Positions 43,801-56,398 of a stretch of DNA of 64,000 bases are shown piece by piece. This DNA comes from Diatrype stigma (taxonomy: Eukaryota; Ascomycota; Sordariomycetes; Xylariales; Diatrypaceae), in the NCBI GenBank assembly GCA_022225965.2, contig JAKJXP020000042.1:1-64000 (forward strand), given 5' to 3'. The notes beneath the pieces are model-generated. The model was not told the DNA's origin. It saw only the letters and a list, made by a program, of their open reading frames with translations, and did not search any database. Both the position numbers and the translations under genes were made by a program. How positions within the stretch are numbered: position 1 is the stretch's first letter; the number at the start of each line of letters is the position of its first letter.

Positions 43801-46800
43801 AACCTGCCCCCGTGATACCCTCCCTCCCTCGCCTCCTCCAATACCATCCATCCCTAATTGGCGAATTGGCGATAGATCTCGCATGCGGTGTGCTCGGAGC
43901 ACCCAATGAATGCGTATTGTCGAGATCCCGTGGCGTCGGTCGTTCCCAAGCCCGGAAAGCCCGCCTAGTTCCTAGGCAACCTATAGCCATCCACGGTTCA
44001 TAGCCCATCGTCCATGAACCCGCGCGCGCACTTGCTTCGCTTCACGAATGAACGGCTTGTGCAGGTTGGGTTACCTAGGTCAGTAGGTAAGGCAGTGTAG
44101 GTAAGCTGGTCGGTCTTGGAAGCCATCTTCCCAATTGTATGCGTGTCATGTGCACTAATACGGCATCGTTGCATCTGCATTCGCCAGGACGAGCGGACAT
44201 GGTTTATGCGAACTCGCTCATTCGACGACCTCGGTAAAGCAAGAAAAACTTTGATTTCTGTAGTCGTCGTCGTCGATTGGAAGGACCGGCCTTCTCAACA
44301 ATGCCGAATATGTCCGTTTCCCCAGGTGTGACCTCGTTGAAAGCGCCGAACGCGCCCCACCAACATCCGCATTGGTTTCCATGATGGAACCCCCCATCCT
44401 GCTCCTCCTCCTCCCACCTGTCATGCGCTGGGCCGATCACTGCAGGTGATGAGGGTTCGCTCTTCTTCAGGGTTGCTTTTTTGATTTCCAATCTACCCGC
44501 GCCCGAGGACAGCATGTATATCCCCTCCTTTCTTCCCACCCCTTTCTCGTAAATAGGTAGGGCCCCTAGGTAGGGTCCAATCCCACCCACGCATGTCTGC
44601 GAGGTGGTGTTCGTTCGCTAGGTATTTCCCTTGCAGTATGCAGGCCGTCCGTCCATTTCAGGCGACCCTACCCTAACTCCCCAGGTCGTTCGTTCGTTGT
44701 CGCAGAGCCGCCTAATTCCGTCATATAACCCGCATCTTCACATGCCAACCATCCATCAAATCTCAAAACTCCGACCCATCGTTCGGCCGAAATATGATGC
44801 CGTCTATACCGTGAAGAGTTCTTGGCCTTTGACGGTCCGATCCCCATATCCCGTCCAACGTATTGATACGTTCGGAGGAGTCCATCCTGGGCCGAGAACA
44901 TCGGCAGGTGACGATGAGTATCATCTGAACACATCTCTACTTCTCGTTGACTAGCTGCGTGGTAGTTCCAATGGCTAGGTGTATTCGAGCACCAGAGTCA
45001 CGAGTCGGACATCTTGCGACTTCGAGTAGTTGAAAGGTGGGCGGGGGGTTCCGGTGTTGCTTAAACCCCGCGTTGTTCCGAAGGCATCTCCACGGCCATA
45101 ATGCGCAAAGTTATGTGTTGTTAACACCGTGGGTTTCTAAGCTGGTCAGTTCCCTATCAAATGCATCCAGCACTCAGGATTTTGGACCTGAACTGTAAGA
45201 CGGTGGCTAGGACGGGGTGTAGAATTGTTGAAAACTAGAGATTGAGTCCTATCGATGAAGATTGTGCGTGATCGTAGTTTGACCTGCGGCCAGAAAATTG
45301 ACAATCTGGTTGTTGGCCTGCTGTAATCGTATATCCAGACTGATAAGTTTGACTCGAGCCTGCCAAATACTGAGCGTCAACCAGCCACCTTCGTAAGGTA
45401 CTGCTGCAAGAAACGCGGTCGAGCTGCTTCTTCGGGGGTCTCTCGTCCATCATAAAATAGTTTGTCTGCGATGAATTTCGATAGTTTGATACTTTGAAGT
45501 GACCCAGACAGACAGAAGGCGGCAATTGGCACGGCATTTTCGAAATTCGGATATCGATCCGTCGACTTTCTTTGGGGATTCGGTGCCGATAGTAAGTATT
45601 GTTCCGTTGATGGAATCTAAAGAGCCCGTATACCCAGCATATGTATCGACGTAGTAGTAGAATCCTGATCATTCACCCTTAGGAAAGAGGGAGAGGGGGT
45701 CGGGGTTATTGCGACGAGGTTCCAGCTCATGGATCGACGCACAACCTCTCCCTCTAACCCCCTCTTTAATATCCATTGTCAACGCCTGTTTCCCATCTGA
45801 TAGTTACCATGTCAATGATCCACCACCTCATGATGCTATGTGTTATCGATGAACCTGGTCGAGTTGGCACGGAGTATCTGTCATCAGCGTAGTCCAGGAA
45901 AAGCGAGAGCATAGACAGGACCACGTTTTATATGTGTTATGCTGTGGAGCAACTTGCTGATTTATCCGCAATGGCGGAATGTCGTCCGAGAACCGCCATG
46001 GCCCCGATCAGCTTCAGGTAAGAACTGGCGGCGATCCGGGTTCCACACTGGGCCCGGGCGGCATTCTTCCCCCTCCTCGTCCCCTCCCCGTCCTTGCGAC
46101 TTTCCTGGTTTTCTCATGACGTTGCCATCTTATCGAGGTTACCATTGGTTATGATGGCATCTTCTCTCCCAACCAGGAATGTGTTCCACCTCCTGTCGCC
46201 CCGAACTCTTACTTCGCCGGATCTTCCCATTATAGCCCCTTTCCGATCCTGATCTCCGAACCCGATGAACAGTATGTATGACCGGCCATAAGCAGCCCAA
46301 GCCTGTGACTACGACGTATTCGGCGACTCCAGGAACTCAAAGTCTAGCCGGCTGTCGAGAAATCGACCCCCAACTTCTTGTGCAACTTCTTGTGCCGGAC
46401 TAATACCCATCGTGAACAGCCTGAATGGCGGAGAGGCGATCATAGAAGCCGTACAATGAACACCTTCTGTATATTGGAATACTGCGCCCCTCCTTTCCTT
46501 CGAGTAAAATGCCGACGGCTGCGTCAAGTTCGCGAGAGGTGGCCGTTGGTAACCTTTCTGGAATACACGATCTCGCGAAAAGATACCATCACACCCTCTA
46601 GACTGGTGTCTATCGGAGGAGACCTCAAATTCCCTCGGCCTTTGATGTTTTCTAAGCGGACCCTGGTCGGCCTAGAGTTCTCTGGTCAGTACCTATTGAT
46701 CCCAAAGGCCGACTTCGAGAAGACCAGGTCCTGTTGGACCTCATGAAGATGCACTCCATCAAGCCCAAGTAGGGGCTACCAAGCCAGCCACGCTACTGTC

Positions 46801-49800
46801 AGGAGAAGGGGTTAAGGTCATACTTCGCATTGGTATTATCAGGGAAGTTCGTCCACAGGAGCGACACTTTCTCTCCCAACCGCAACGAGGGAGGTAACTA
46901 GAGAACCAAGTTACGTCGGACCCAGAAGAAGAGGGATTCTAGTATAGGTAAGTAAGGTTCGAAACACCAAAACCCAGTTACACCTATTGGTGGAGGAACT
47001 GGGCGGCAGAGTTGTACCCCATGTGATGCTGCAAGTCCCATCTTTTCTCATGTATCCCGATTATTACATGGGTGTCGCTCACGCTCCCTCATTGAACGCC
47101 GATTGTTTGAACAGATCATATGATTCATGTCTGTCTGGTCGTCCTGTATAGGTATCTTGACCAGCGATCTCCTCTTCCCCTACCCGCTTTCTGCTGAGGA
47201 TCGATGTTATGCGTCGGTAAGTGGGGGTGTAATTGTCGACCCAGTGCTTTGCGATTCGCAGTGAAGGATACGATGAAATTGAGGTCGGAAATGCCCCTGC
47301 CTTCACAGCTAGCACCGACAGCACAGCGCCCCTGAGATTGAGATGTATATCGGTGATCGCGTCGTCGCTGGTGGTTTTGGGATACAGACGGAAACCGATT
47401 CCAGCGGAGATGTTCCCATATGCCGAGCAGTCGGTAGTCAATCTGATGAGCGGGGAGGGACTGGTGGTAAGCCGGGAGCTGGGGAGCTGGGCAAGTGAAG
47501 GATTGAAGGATCAAGCCATCATCGACATAACGACGCTAGAGCCCGGTATGCGCGCCGCGCCGCGCCCGGTTAGCACACAGCCTTTTCTTTCCACTTCCTC
47601 CATCCCTTCTTGACCTTCCTGCAGAAATCGGTCACACTAGACATGAATGCCGAACTTGGAGTGTAGTGCAGGGTCAACTGCGCCGCACGATGTGCCTAGT
47701 TAACCCCGGGGCCGTAACCATGCGTGAGCGGCGATCATGCGGGGAATCGCGGTCCCGAGATTCCAAATAGTCGATTCCATGTCCCCTTCAAGGAGGGTGA
47801 GCTTCAAGTCCTTATTCCGAGAGCATATATGCCAACATATGCCCACTGTGCCGTCTGTCTACCATTGGCATGTCATGGCACCCGGAGAGCTAGCCAGTCC
47901 TAGTCAGGTATTCTTTACAGCAGGCCGTCATCTCGATCTCACTACCGTCCTGGATGTTATTGTTAATGCTGATAGTGGCTCTGTTTATACCTAGTCGTCG
48001 AGGTATTGGGTGCTGACTCTTGTCAAGAGGTGTTCTCGTTTCATCCCGGTCCAATATCGCGGCGTCGTTATCCCCAGCCCTGCGACTTCGCATTGCTCCG
48101 ACACTCGTTTCAAAACATCGGGGTCCGGCTATCATTCTTCTAGCTTCCGATGATCGAGCATTGGTGTCCATGTTGACCGTCTTCACCATGTACTTCCTCA
48201 AGCGAAGGCCAAAGAGGATCCACCTCGTTGAGTTCTATCGGCGATGTATTGTGCTCTTCGATCACCGACTAGCTGGAAGTCTCGTAAGGGGTTGTTGCCA
48301 TCGAACCTTCGAGGTCATGATGAAGTCCCTGAACTAGCCACCTAGGTAAATAGCCTCGACCATGGACCTTGACAAGCTCACATTATGCAAGCATATCTGC
48401 TACTCATACACAAGCGTATATCATGGTTAGGTATAAGTAGCTCTCCCCACGGCATCGACAGGCGGACGGTCGGAGATTAGGTAACTCGCTGAGCTGGCCA
48501 GCATGACCAGAACACTCGTTCGAACAGCAGCGCCGCGGCCGCGGAAGCGGAACACTCACATAACATATATCTATATACTAAAGCTCAAGACAGCTACGCC
48601 CTGTCTGCGCAATTCCTCCTGCGGTATTCGCCTGCTGAGCTATGTAAGTCTAAGTAAGTAGTAAGCGGTAAGGGTCCGCAGTCATGTCCGTACGGGCATA
48701 GGCGAGATGCGTGCGTACATGCATGCATACATGTGGGTGAGAAACGGCCGGGGTAGGTATTCTTTAAATCGACGGTCGTGGTTATCTTCCACTTGTAATA
48801 GAGCTTTGTTGCTCACCCAACGCTCAGCCGTTTTGGTGTAGCTTGGGCTCAAAACTGCTCGAGTTGGGCGCAAGGGTATCTATCATATTTCTTCTGATAC
48901 GTCAAGTTGCTGACTTACACTAGGCGAAACATCGTCTGATTCCCTCTTAGCAAGACCCTTGGTTGGTTGCTTGGCTGGCTTGGGGAGGCAGGGGGGGCAT
49001 CATCATTTGCTCCGGGCTTTTGATTCGCCTCTGCTTCGTCATCACAGAGTGATATAAGAACGACCTCCCAAAAACGCCGGTACACTTGTACCAAATTTAA
49101 TATAACTACTAAGTATGAATCGAAAGGAGAGATCAGGTTGCCAATTTCTCTATATTGAATGACACATAGAACAGAGCAGTCTTTGTCTCGGCCGAGACGC
49201 GGCTCTTGGCGGTAACGAAAGCTGGTAGTACTGCCTACTACCTCGGCGACAACTTACATCACTTTTGCGAGAAATGAATAGTCGTAGAAAGGAATTAGAG
49301 CGAGAATTTTCCAGTGCTGTTGCACTTATCAACTAAAGAAATCTACCGTTTACTTGTCAGTACATGAAACGATTCTACTGAACAGGTATGGCTACCTATC
49401 TGCGTGCCCTGACAGCGTGAAGGTTGATGATACGAAGGATTCACCATTAGATTATCAAGACCATGCATTACATGCAAGGCCAGAATACCGTAAGAATCAT
49501 ACCCGCTCCGTCTGGGCAACGGATGAAGTGCCCCATATCACGAAATACTTTTTCCGGGGCTCGTATAAATAGGGGAAGGGGCGGGTGGGGGTATACAACG
49601 CTATGGGATGATATTCCTCTTGTCACAATCACACCCTCAAATCAAATGACGATAGCTTAGGAATGTAAAACACCAATACTCGGTTAAGGCTTGAGCCTTC
49701 TCTCGTTGGAACTCGAGAACTCCGTGTACCTATCACATGTGTACGCCCCCAAAGTGTTCGACACGCCACCAGCTATCTCCCAATGTACTGGCTTGATTCC

Positions 49801-51885
49801 ATGAAATACTTATGTTGGACATTTGTTCCAATAACCGATCCTTTGCCATTCGACAGATCCAAGGGTTCGATTTGGCATATGCCATGTTGTAAGCAAGTGT
49901 TCACTCTGCGTAGTTGCTAATAAAGCATGTGTTCAAGAACCAATTACACAGATGCAGCCTCATCCACAATACGACACATACGGTAGCAACCAGCGAGCCA
50001 GACAACCCAGACTGTGAGATTAACCCGAGTAACATAGGTACTACGTAACCCCACCAAAGACGCACCGCGTCCCCAGCCCAGCTCGTCAGCCCAGCCCAAT
50101 CCTCCACACGGGCAGGCTAGCTAACGGGTTGTGCACTACGTAAGTCTAGGGCGGAGTGGACAAGACAAGACGGAGAGAAAGGGGGGGAGAATGAAGCAAG
50201 GGAGTAAACGCTCACAGATCATCGGCTATCGGCGTCTGTCAAAACTCCGCGCGGTGGCTGTAATGGGTGGATGAAATGACATGAGATGAGACAAAGCCTG
50301 CTGATGGTAATAGTGACTGTGATATAGCTACGGTGGTGGAGGGAGTGGTAGTGATGAATGAACCGTTGCGGCTCTTTGGGAAGAGAGGCAGGTAGGTTGC
50401 TTACGTAGCTGCTTGCTTACCTAGGACTATAGGGCTGGCCGGGCCCCTGCCTACCCCCATACGTTAGCCAACTAGTAGGTGTGGAAGGTGGTCAGCAAGA
50501 AGGATGGATGCATATAACCACCTACTTTAAGTCTAGCCGGGCGAGATAGCAATAGATTCCCCCCTTTTCAGCTTAGGTTAGGTTGGGAGAAGGCCGCTGC
50601 TGCCGATACTCGCTACTTGGCATAGCTACGCTCCTACCTGTATATAGCTGATAGCTACGGCGAATGAAGCATATTTCCCGGCGCGTAGGAGTGTCCGTTC
50701 GTTGGGAGAAGGGGTCGGAAAGGGGGGAGGGGACCGCCCTGAGCGGTAGGTAAGTCCTACCTATCTTGGCGAATGGCCAAACAGGGGTGGTGGCACTGCG
50801 TTGTTAAGCTCGATGGTGAGACGTAGCACGGGATCAGATTAGATGAAGCAGATAAGACAACACACATCGATTACCTCTCGTCTTGTATGGAAGCTCGTAT
50901 GTAATGGTGCAACCGGAGGCATGCTTCCCCCTCCCTTTCCCGCCTCTATTACACAGCATGCGGAGATCTACATATCCATAATTTCGAAGAAATGTAAAAT
51001 TACAACAATGTATAATGGTTGATGTAGTGGCTGCTACCTTCGTACACGACGAGGAACAAGTCCACCATGCTAAGTATAGGCCTAGGCTGGTGATTGAACT
51101 GTTCAACCCGAGGTTCGTCACACACTCACATGTCAGGACTTGGTTATTGGTTGACAGGCTAGATAGAGGCTGGCGACGTATGTCAAAAGCAAAGCATATG
51201 CTGTGAGACACACCCATGGCTGGGCAGTCTAGGCAGACGGACAACCGTTGATAAGGATGACTGATATTCTTTTATGGATTTAAGATTTGTGTCGGGTCCT
51301 TTGGATTGATCCAATGATCGATCCACGCCGCCGAGCTTGTTGGTTGACCTCGAGCCCGAACCCCTTTTGTTTGGTGCCACACACCACAGCCCCCCTCCCT
51401 TTTCCTCGACTAAACCACAATTGCTCGCCGTGTAGGAACCCCATATGGGGCTGGATAACAGACATACAACACAACACGCACACCCGCGCACATGCATATA
51501 TATATACAGGTAGGAATCCCAACGCCAAGCAGGAAGGCCCCCATCAATCAATCATCGCCGCGGCGTTTGCCACAAAACGCCGCTTCACATTACGTGAGCA
51601 AATTCGCTCTGTTTTTTCTCTTACAGGTCCCCTGTCTCCTTGTCCTACACCGTCACCGCATTTCGCATGTGGTTCTCAGGTTAGATCAGGAACATTTCGT
51701 GGGGGCCATGTTTTCTTTCTTCTTTCTTCTTCGGGCATGCTGTTCATACAACGCATAAAAGGGGTGGGTGATGGTAGTACAGAGGTTAGAGGTTCTACTG
51801 ATATTGGCCCCCCTCGCAGGAATCCTCGGGAGGACAGCTTTTTCCAACTAAATGCGCGCAGGCATTGTACTTCTCCTAAACGCGC
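40806..51885. other. Eleven-kilobase gene-poor region
   Basis: No gene could be recognised on either strand. Composition is moderate, not RIP-like. The region is full of short TAGGTA/TACCTA-type motifs (for example 41,215-41,250, 44,075-44,105, 50,385-50,430, 50,740-50,765). A few stretches look weakly protein-like: plus 46,118-46,279 (VTIGYDGIFSPNQECV...ISEPDEQ, followed by GTATGT), plus 46,560-46,743, and 47,079-47,640, which is open on both strands. None has a family signature or a complete exon structure. They may be decayed genes or non-coding RNA loci. Confidence 0.45.
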
Positions 51886-53898
51886 CTAGTCGATCTTGAT
51901 AGAACCATAGATCTTGTGCACGAACCACCAACTTGCAAAATATCCAATAGAGCCTAGATAAATGTTAATCCTGGAGCGTAAAGAGCTTCGAGAACTCGAC
52001 TTGTACATACCTGTTAAGACGAAGAAGAGGAAGGAAAGCAGCGCGCTGTATCCGGTATATAGGACAACACCGGACAAGCCGCTAAGCGAGAGCTTGCTGA
52101 TTAGGTATAACAGGGCATTCGCGAAGATATACCCTGCGCTCATACCCGCCGCCAAGAAGGATCTCCATTGCCAGTGGTAGTTCTCCGCACACAGCAGGAA
52201 GTATACCATAAGGACCGTAACGGCGGCGCATGTGATAATCATCAAGCCGTAGCAGAGGAACAAGAAGCCGAACATGTAGTAAATCTTGCTGAACCAGATC
52301 GAGCTCATGATGAAGTAGAGCTCGACAAAGATGGCACCAAATGGGAGGATGCCCACCAGCAGCATGCTCGGCAGTGGCTTGAGGTAGGTCGTAGTCGGGG
52401 GGATCTGGCGGGGAATCTGGTTGGTTCGCACAGGCGGTTCGATGACTGGAGCACGGAAGCCAAGCCAAGAACCAGCAACAGATAACGGCACTGAGATGAC
52501 GAACCAAATGGCGACGATTACCAGCATGGTCGTGAATGGAACAGCACCAGAAGCGCTATTCGCCCACAAGAACAGGTTGAGTAAGAAGAAAGTCGCAAAG
52601 ACGATACCAGGTACGAGGATGGGAGTCAAAGTGATGTTCAACTTCCACTTCTCGCCATTCATAGATTTGTATGTCCTTGCCGAAACGTAGCCCCCGATGA
52701 AACTGAGGAGGGTGTAAAGGAACATGATTATAGTTCCCAGAGAACCTCTGTTCGATGGTGATAAGAACCCTAGTAATGCGAAGCAGATGGTAAGACCGGC
52801 GATGACGAAGAGTTGCGCGCCGTTGCCGAGGAAGATAGACAACAAGAGAGGGTGCGCTGGAGTGCGGAAGACATCTCCGTGCACTAGCTTCCAGCCCGAG
52901 TCCTCCTGGACGCCGTCCTCCAGGGCAGACGTGCCTGACAGGTCGTCGAGGTTGATCGCGTCCAGACGGTTGTACCTAGCGATATCCTTCTTCAAGGCCC
53001 TGAAGAGAACTGAACTGACAGTAACAGTCAAGAAGATAACGACAACGGCCGAGTTGATCAGAGAGAACCAGTGGATCTTGGGGTCGAAGACGTGCAGATA
53101 CTTGTCCCATCGAGTGGCCCATGCCGTGTTGGATTCAACCCAGTATACACTGTAGGTGAACTGGACCTTGGTATCCGAATCTTTCTCTTCGTCGAGGATG
53201 ATAGGCGCATGGTTATCTCCGCAGTCGACATTCCCATTATAGGCTTTGGAGCTCGGCTGGACAATAACACCAACCACTCTCAGTTGGTTCTCGTTCCCGT
53301 TGACTGCGTGGTACTCGACGAGAATATCGTAGTGGTTGTTGAAGAAAACCTGGGGCTCGGGGTCGCCGATCGAGGTAGAACCAATAGCAAAGCCCGGGCT
53401 GTAGAAGGTGTTCTGGGTAAGCTCATCGATGATCTGCTGCTGGCCGGCCGGGAGCCCGTCGACTAGCCAGTTGAGTGCGTATCCCTTTAGGATGCGCTTA
53501 TTGACGAAATGAGCAGATGACCGGTCATAAGAGGATTCGCAGAGTTGTTTACACGTCTCGTTCTGAGCCATGCGCAGTTCGAATGGCGAGGACATTATCC
53601 TATCGCCGAACAGAATGCTTCCCAGGCTTTCCGAGACGTATTGGGGGCCGCCCTCGGGCTGGCAGAAGTGGAACTTCTCATGGTAGTAGTCGTAGGACAT
53701 GACGGAATGGAGCAAGGCATCTTGCTGGGCGGCGACGGGCTTGACGCTATTGACGTTTAAGGGTACGACATCGCCGGGCTTGTAAGAGGTTGGTGCCACA
53801 CCAGGGAGGTAGAAGGCGGATGTGAGGTGAGGAAGGGCGAGAAGCGCAGTGGAAAGAAGCGCTGACGCCGACGGAGGCGCCATCATCTTGTACTTCAT
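51886..53898 (-). CDS. Transmembrane-9 superfamily (EMP70/TM9SF) protein
   Basis: Exons 53898-52011 and 51953-51886 (651 residues). The 57-nt phase-1 intron (GTATGT...CTAG) is in frame if unspliced, but removing it gives FFVLTGSIGYFASWWFVHKIYGSIKID, the conserved family ending. The N-terminus has a signal peptide (SALLSTALLALPHLTSAFYLPG). A luminal domain of about 270 residues follows, with conserved FHFCQPEGG, LGSILFGDRI and NNHYDILVEYH. Nine membrane segments start near WFSLINSAVVVIFLTVTVSS. The cytosolic KIYGSIKID tail matches the (K/R)xD-type COPI/Golgi-retention signal of TM9 proteins. These act in Golgi/endosome sorting, adhesion and nutrient responses. The start ATG at 53898 is followed by a second at 53886. 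Divergent from LCP5. Confidence 0.95.
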   Translation of the reverse strand: MKYKMMAPPSASALLSTALLALPHLTSAFYLPGVAPTSYKPGDVVPLNVNSVKPVAAQQDALLHSVMSYDYYHEKFHFCQPEGGPQYVSESLGSILFGDRIMSSPFELRMAQNETCKQLCESSYDRSSAHFVNKRILKGYALNWLVDGLPAGQQQIIDELTQNTFYSPGFAIGSTSIGDPEPQVFFNNHYDILVEYHAVNGNENQLRVVGVIVQPSSKAYNGNVDCGDNHAPIILDEEKDSDTKVQFTYSVYWVESNTAWATRWDKYLHVFDPKIHWFSLINSAVVVIFLTVTVSSVLFRALKKDIARYNRLDAINLDDLSGTSALEDGVQEDSGWKLVHGDVFRTPAHPLLLSIFLGNGAQLFVIAGLTICFALLGFLSPSNRGSLGTIIMFLYTLLSFIGGYVSARTYKSMNGEKWKLNITLTPILVPGIVFATFFLLNLFLWANSASGAVPFTTMLVIVAIWFVISVPLSVAGSWLGFRAPVIEPPVRTNQIPRQIPPTTTYLKPLPSMLLVGILPFGAIFVELYFIMSSIWFSKIYYMFGFLFLCYGLMIITCAAVTVLMVYFLLCAENYHWQWRSFLAAGMSAGYIFANALLYLISKLSLSGLSGVVLYTGYSALLSFLFFVLTGMYKSSSRSSLRSRINIYLGSIGYFASWWFVHKIYGSIKID

Positions 53899-54892
53899 AT
53901 TATCTATAGCAGAGAGTGTTAGTGAGCGCTGCCAACACCGTCACCATACGCGCAACAACTGCGAGTATGCTTATTATTTGGGACGTTGTGGTTTGTTCGA
54001 CGTACGTGAACAGGAGTGAACGGACGACCTGGCATGGGATGAGCTGTGGAAGCGCAACGGCGCTGTTTACAGATCCTGTTTGCAAACCAAAACAAGGTAG
54101 TCTAGCGAGTCGATGTAGTAATATACGGCGGAATGCTTTTCGATGGGACCTTGGCTGGTGAAATTCCCAGCTGACGGCGGTCAAAGGAAATGTGCCTGCG
54201 TAGATATAACTCGCGTATGTCCGGGCTGCGTGATGAGAGATGAGTAAGATTGGGCTGGTAGCCTGTTGTAGGTAATCCGGTGTTGCAAACTGGAAATTGG
54301 AAATATTGAAATGTTGTTGGTCACTTGTTACACTCTTACACTGGCCTGTTTGCGGTTGCCTTTCTCCGGTTGCTAAGCCTCATGAAATTCGTTCAGCCAT
54401 CATTTAATGTTGGTGCCTCGCCATCTGCCATGCAACCTTAAAGTTTAGGTGAGCAGCCGGGTCTGATCTAATTTCAGGAGCAGCAGGCAGGCTGGCAGGG
54501 AGCTTTCGCGCTTTCGCGCTTTCGCAAGCTTCGAACTTTAGTTAGTGCCAGCTGTCCCGATTTTAGGTGGCTCGAGGTCCCAAGCATCGTCATCACGGAG
54601 CTTGCAGGGATTGTGGTTCCGATGTTACCGATGGGCAGCCCCGGCAGCTAGCCAATGAAGTACGTACCTCCCGGGGCTGCAAGCCATGCGCTGCTGTGCA
54701 GAGTGGGCCCTGAGCTGCAGAGCCAGCCAGGTGCCAGGATAGAAGATTGACATGACCTAGGTGCCTTATCCTTATCCATTGCCAATCTTATCAGTCGTCT
54801 CCAAAATAATTTTCTACTTCCCTACCTCTTGTCACCCGCCAGAGTTGGAGTTTTCGTTCATTTCCCCAGCCAACATTTTGAGGAACGTCACA
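53899..54892. promoter_or_regulatory. Divergent intergenic region between TM9 and LCP5 genes
   Basis: Almost 1 kb between two start codons. Sequence just outside the TM9 start resembles a leader and may hold a 5' UTR intron. A repeated GCTTTCGC octamer (three copies, about 54,502-54,527) lies in the middle. No clear TATA box. The last 60 bases (CCTACCTCTTGTCACCCG...) lead into LCP5. Confidence 0.45.
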
Positions 54893-56119
54893 ATGGCCGT
54901 GCAAACCTCACTCCCAGCTTTGCTGGACTCGTTATCGCAATCTCTCAACTCGGCACTCGAAGCGACCCCGAAACTCGCCGGCATCGAGGCCACGAAAGAG
55001 GGCGTCTCCCTACTCGACGTCAAGAACGAGCTCCTGCTCTCGTACCTACAGAACCTCGTCTTCCTTATCCTACTAAAGATACGGAATGCGAAAACCCGAA
55101 CTTCTTCCGCTTCATCCAAACCTGGCGATGACGACGATGACGACGAAGATAAGGGGGAGGACAAGCAGGACGATGGCGACCTATCAGACACCGTTGTCAA
55201 GAAGCTAGTCGAGCTACGTCTGTACCTGGAGAAGGGCGTCCGGCCCCTCGAGGAGAAGCTGCGCTTCCAGCTCGACAAAATCCTGCGTGCCGCCGACAGC
55301 GCGGACCGAAGTGCACAACAAGCCGAAGTGATGAGCAAGGCCAAGAAAGCTCGCGACGAGGAATTCGACTCCGGCTCAGAGGAGGAAGAGGACGAAGGCA
55401 GGACAAAACCCACAGCGAGAGACGCGCTAGCGGCAGCCAAGAGCTACGCCCCCGGCGCGCACGGCTTCATGCCCACGCGGAACCCCGCCGGCCTAGCCGC
55501 GGCCAAGAGCAAGAGCGACACCAACAACACGGGCGTGTACCGACCTCCGAAGATCGCGCCGACGCTGATGCCCACGACGACCAGCTCGAACTTCGCGGAC
55601 CGGCGGGAGCGGGCGGCGCGCCCGGCCAAGTCGGCCGCGGTGGACGAGTACGTGGCGCACGAGCTGTCGTCGGCGCCGCTGGCGCAGCCGAGCGTGGGGG
55701 CGGACATCGTGCGGCGCGGGCGCGGGGTCAAGACGGCGGCGCAGCGCGCCGAGGAGGACCGGCGCCGCGACTACGAGGAGTCCAACTTCGTGCGCCTGCC
55801 GCAGGCCAGCAAGAAGGAGCGCGCGCGCAAGGCCCGCGACGAGGGCCAGGGCGCCGGCGGCAAGATGACCTTCGGCGGCGAGGAGTGGCGCGAGCTCGGC
55901 GCCGGCGCCGATCGCGTGTCGCGCCTGACGGGCGCCGGGCGGCGGTCGGGCGGTGGTAGTACGAAGGCCCTCCTGGAGCAGAGCCGTAAGCGCGGCCGCG
56001 ATACGGCGGATAGCGCGCGCGGGAGCGGCTTGAACGCCGGCACGAGGGAGATTGGGGAGAGGTTCAACAAGAAGGTCAAGGTTATGGAGGGCGGTCGGAG
56101 AGATAGGGGAAAGCGATAG
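54893..56119 (+). CDS. LCP5: Lcp5/neuroguidin-like U3 snoRNP (SSU processome) protein
   Basis: A 408-residue intronless protein. ATG at 54893 (CACAATGGCC) is the start; the open frame extends upstream only to a GTG. Residues 1-130 form a Sas10/Utp3/C1D domain (LDVKNELLLSYLQNLVFLIL, then VKKLVELRLYLEKGVRPLEE and KLRFQLDKILRAA). An acidic run (GDDDDDDEDKGED) lies inside it and another (GSEEEEDEG) after it. The second half is basic, with VYRPPKIAPTLMP, a conserved neuroguidin/Lcp5 motif, and FGGEEWRELG before a Lys/Arg-rich nuclear/nucleolar tail (KKVKVMEGGRRDRGKR). In yeast Lcp5 is essential for 18S rRNA processing in the nucleolus. The gene is a core housekeeping marker. GC content climbs sharply in the second half. 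Confidence 0.93.
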   Translation: MAVQTSLPALLDSLSQSLNSALEATPKLAGIEATKEGVSLLDVKNELLLSYLQNLVFLILLKIRNAKTRTSSASSKPGDDDDDDEDKGEDKQDDGDLSDTVVKKLVELRLYLEKGVRPLEEKLRFQLDKILRAADSADRSAQQAEVMSKAKKARDEEFDSGSEEEEDEGRTKPTARDALAAAKSYAPGAHGFMPTRNPAGLAAAKSKSDTNNTGVYRPPKIAPTLMPTTTSSNFADRRERAARPAKSAAVDEYVAHELSSAPLAQPSVGADIVRRGRGVKTAAQRAEEDRRRDYEESNFVRLPQASKKERARKARDEGQGAGGKMTFGGEEWRELGAGADRVSRLTGAGRRSGGGSTKALLEQSRKRGRDTADSARGSGLNAGTREIGERFNKKVKVMEGGRRDRGKR

Positions 56120-56398
56120 TTGCCTACCTACGTACGCAGGTAGCTTTCTCTCTTGCGTTTATCCTGTACAAGGTCCCCTAATTTACACTTAACTTTACAT
56201 GAAATGACCCTTTTTTTCTCCCCACCGGTCGCCATTTCATACAGCGTGGTGGGTAGATTCGACTTTCTCCGCTTGCCTGCCTGCCTACCTTACCGATATT
56301 TGATCTTCCATATTTACCACCCGTATCTACTAGATAGAGGTGATGAATCTACTTCCATTCATTCAACCTCTCCTTTTCCAGGCCCTTCTCCCCCTCTC
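56120..56398. other. Short convergent spacer
   Basis: 279 bp between the LCP5 and monooxygenase stop codons. It contains CCTACCTACGTACGCAGGTAG just after LCP5 and pyrimidine-rich sequence; nothing else seen. Confidence 0.4.

Noticed and set aside
51287..51889. Forward 200-codon frame next to the TM9 gene
   Set aside because: Begins with TTG, no domain, composition of non-coding sequence.
54030..54250. PAC-like GATGAG motifs upstream of LCP5
   Set aside because: They lie 650-850 bp from the LCP5 start, far from the position expected for ribosome-biogenesis PAC sites, and are short enough to occur by chance.
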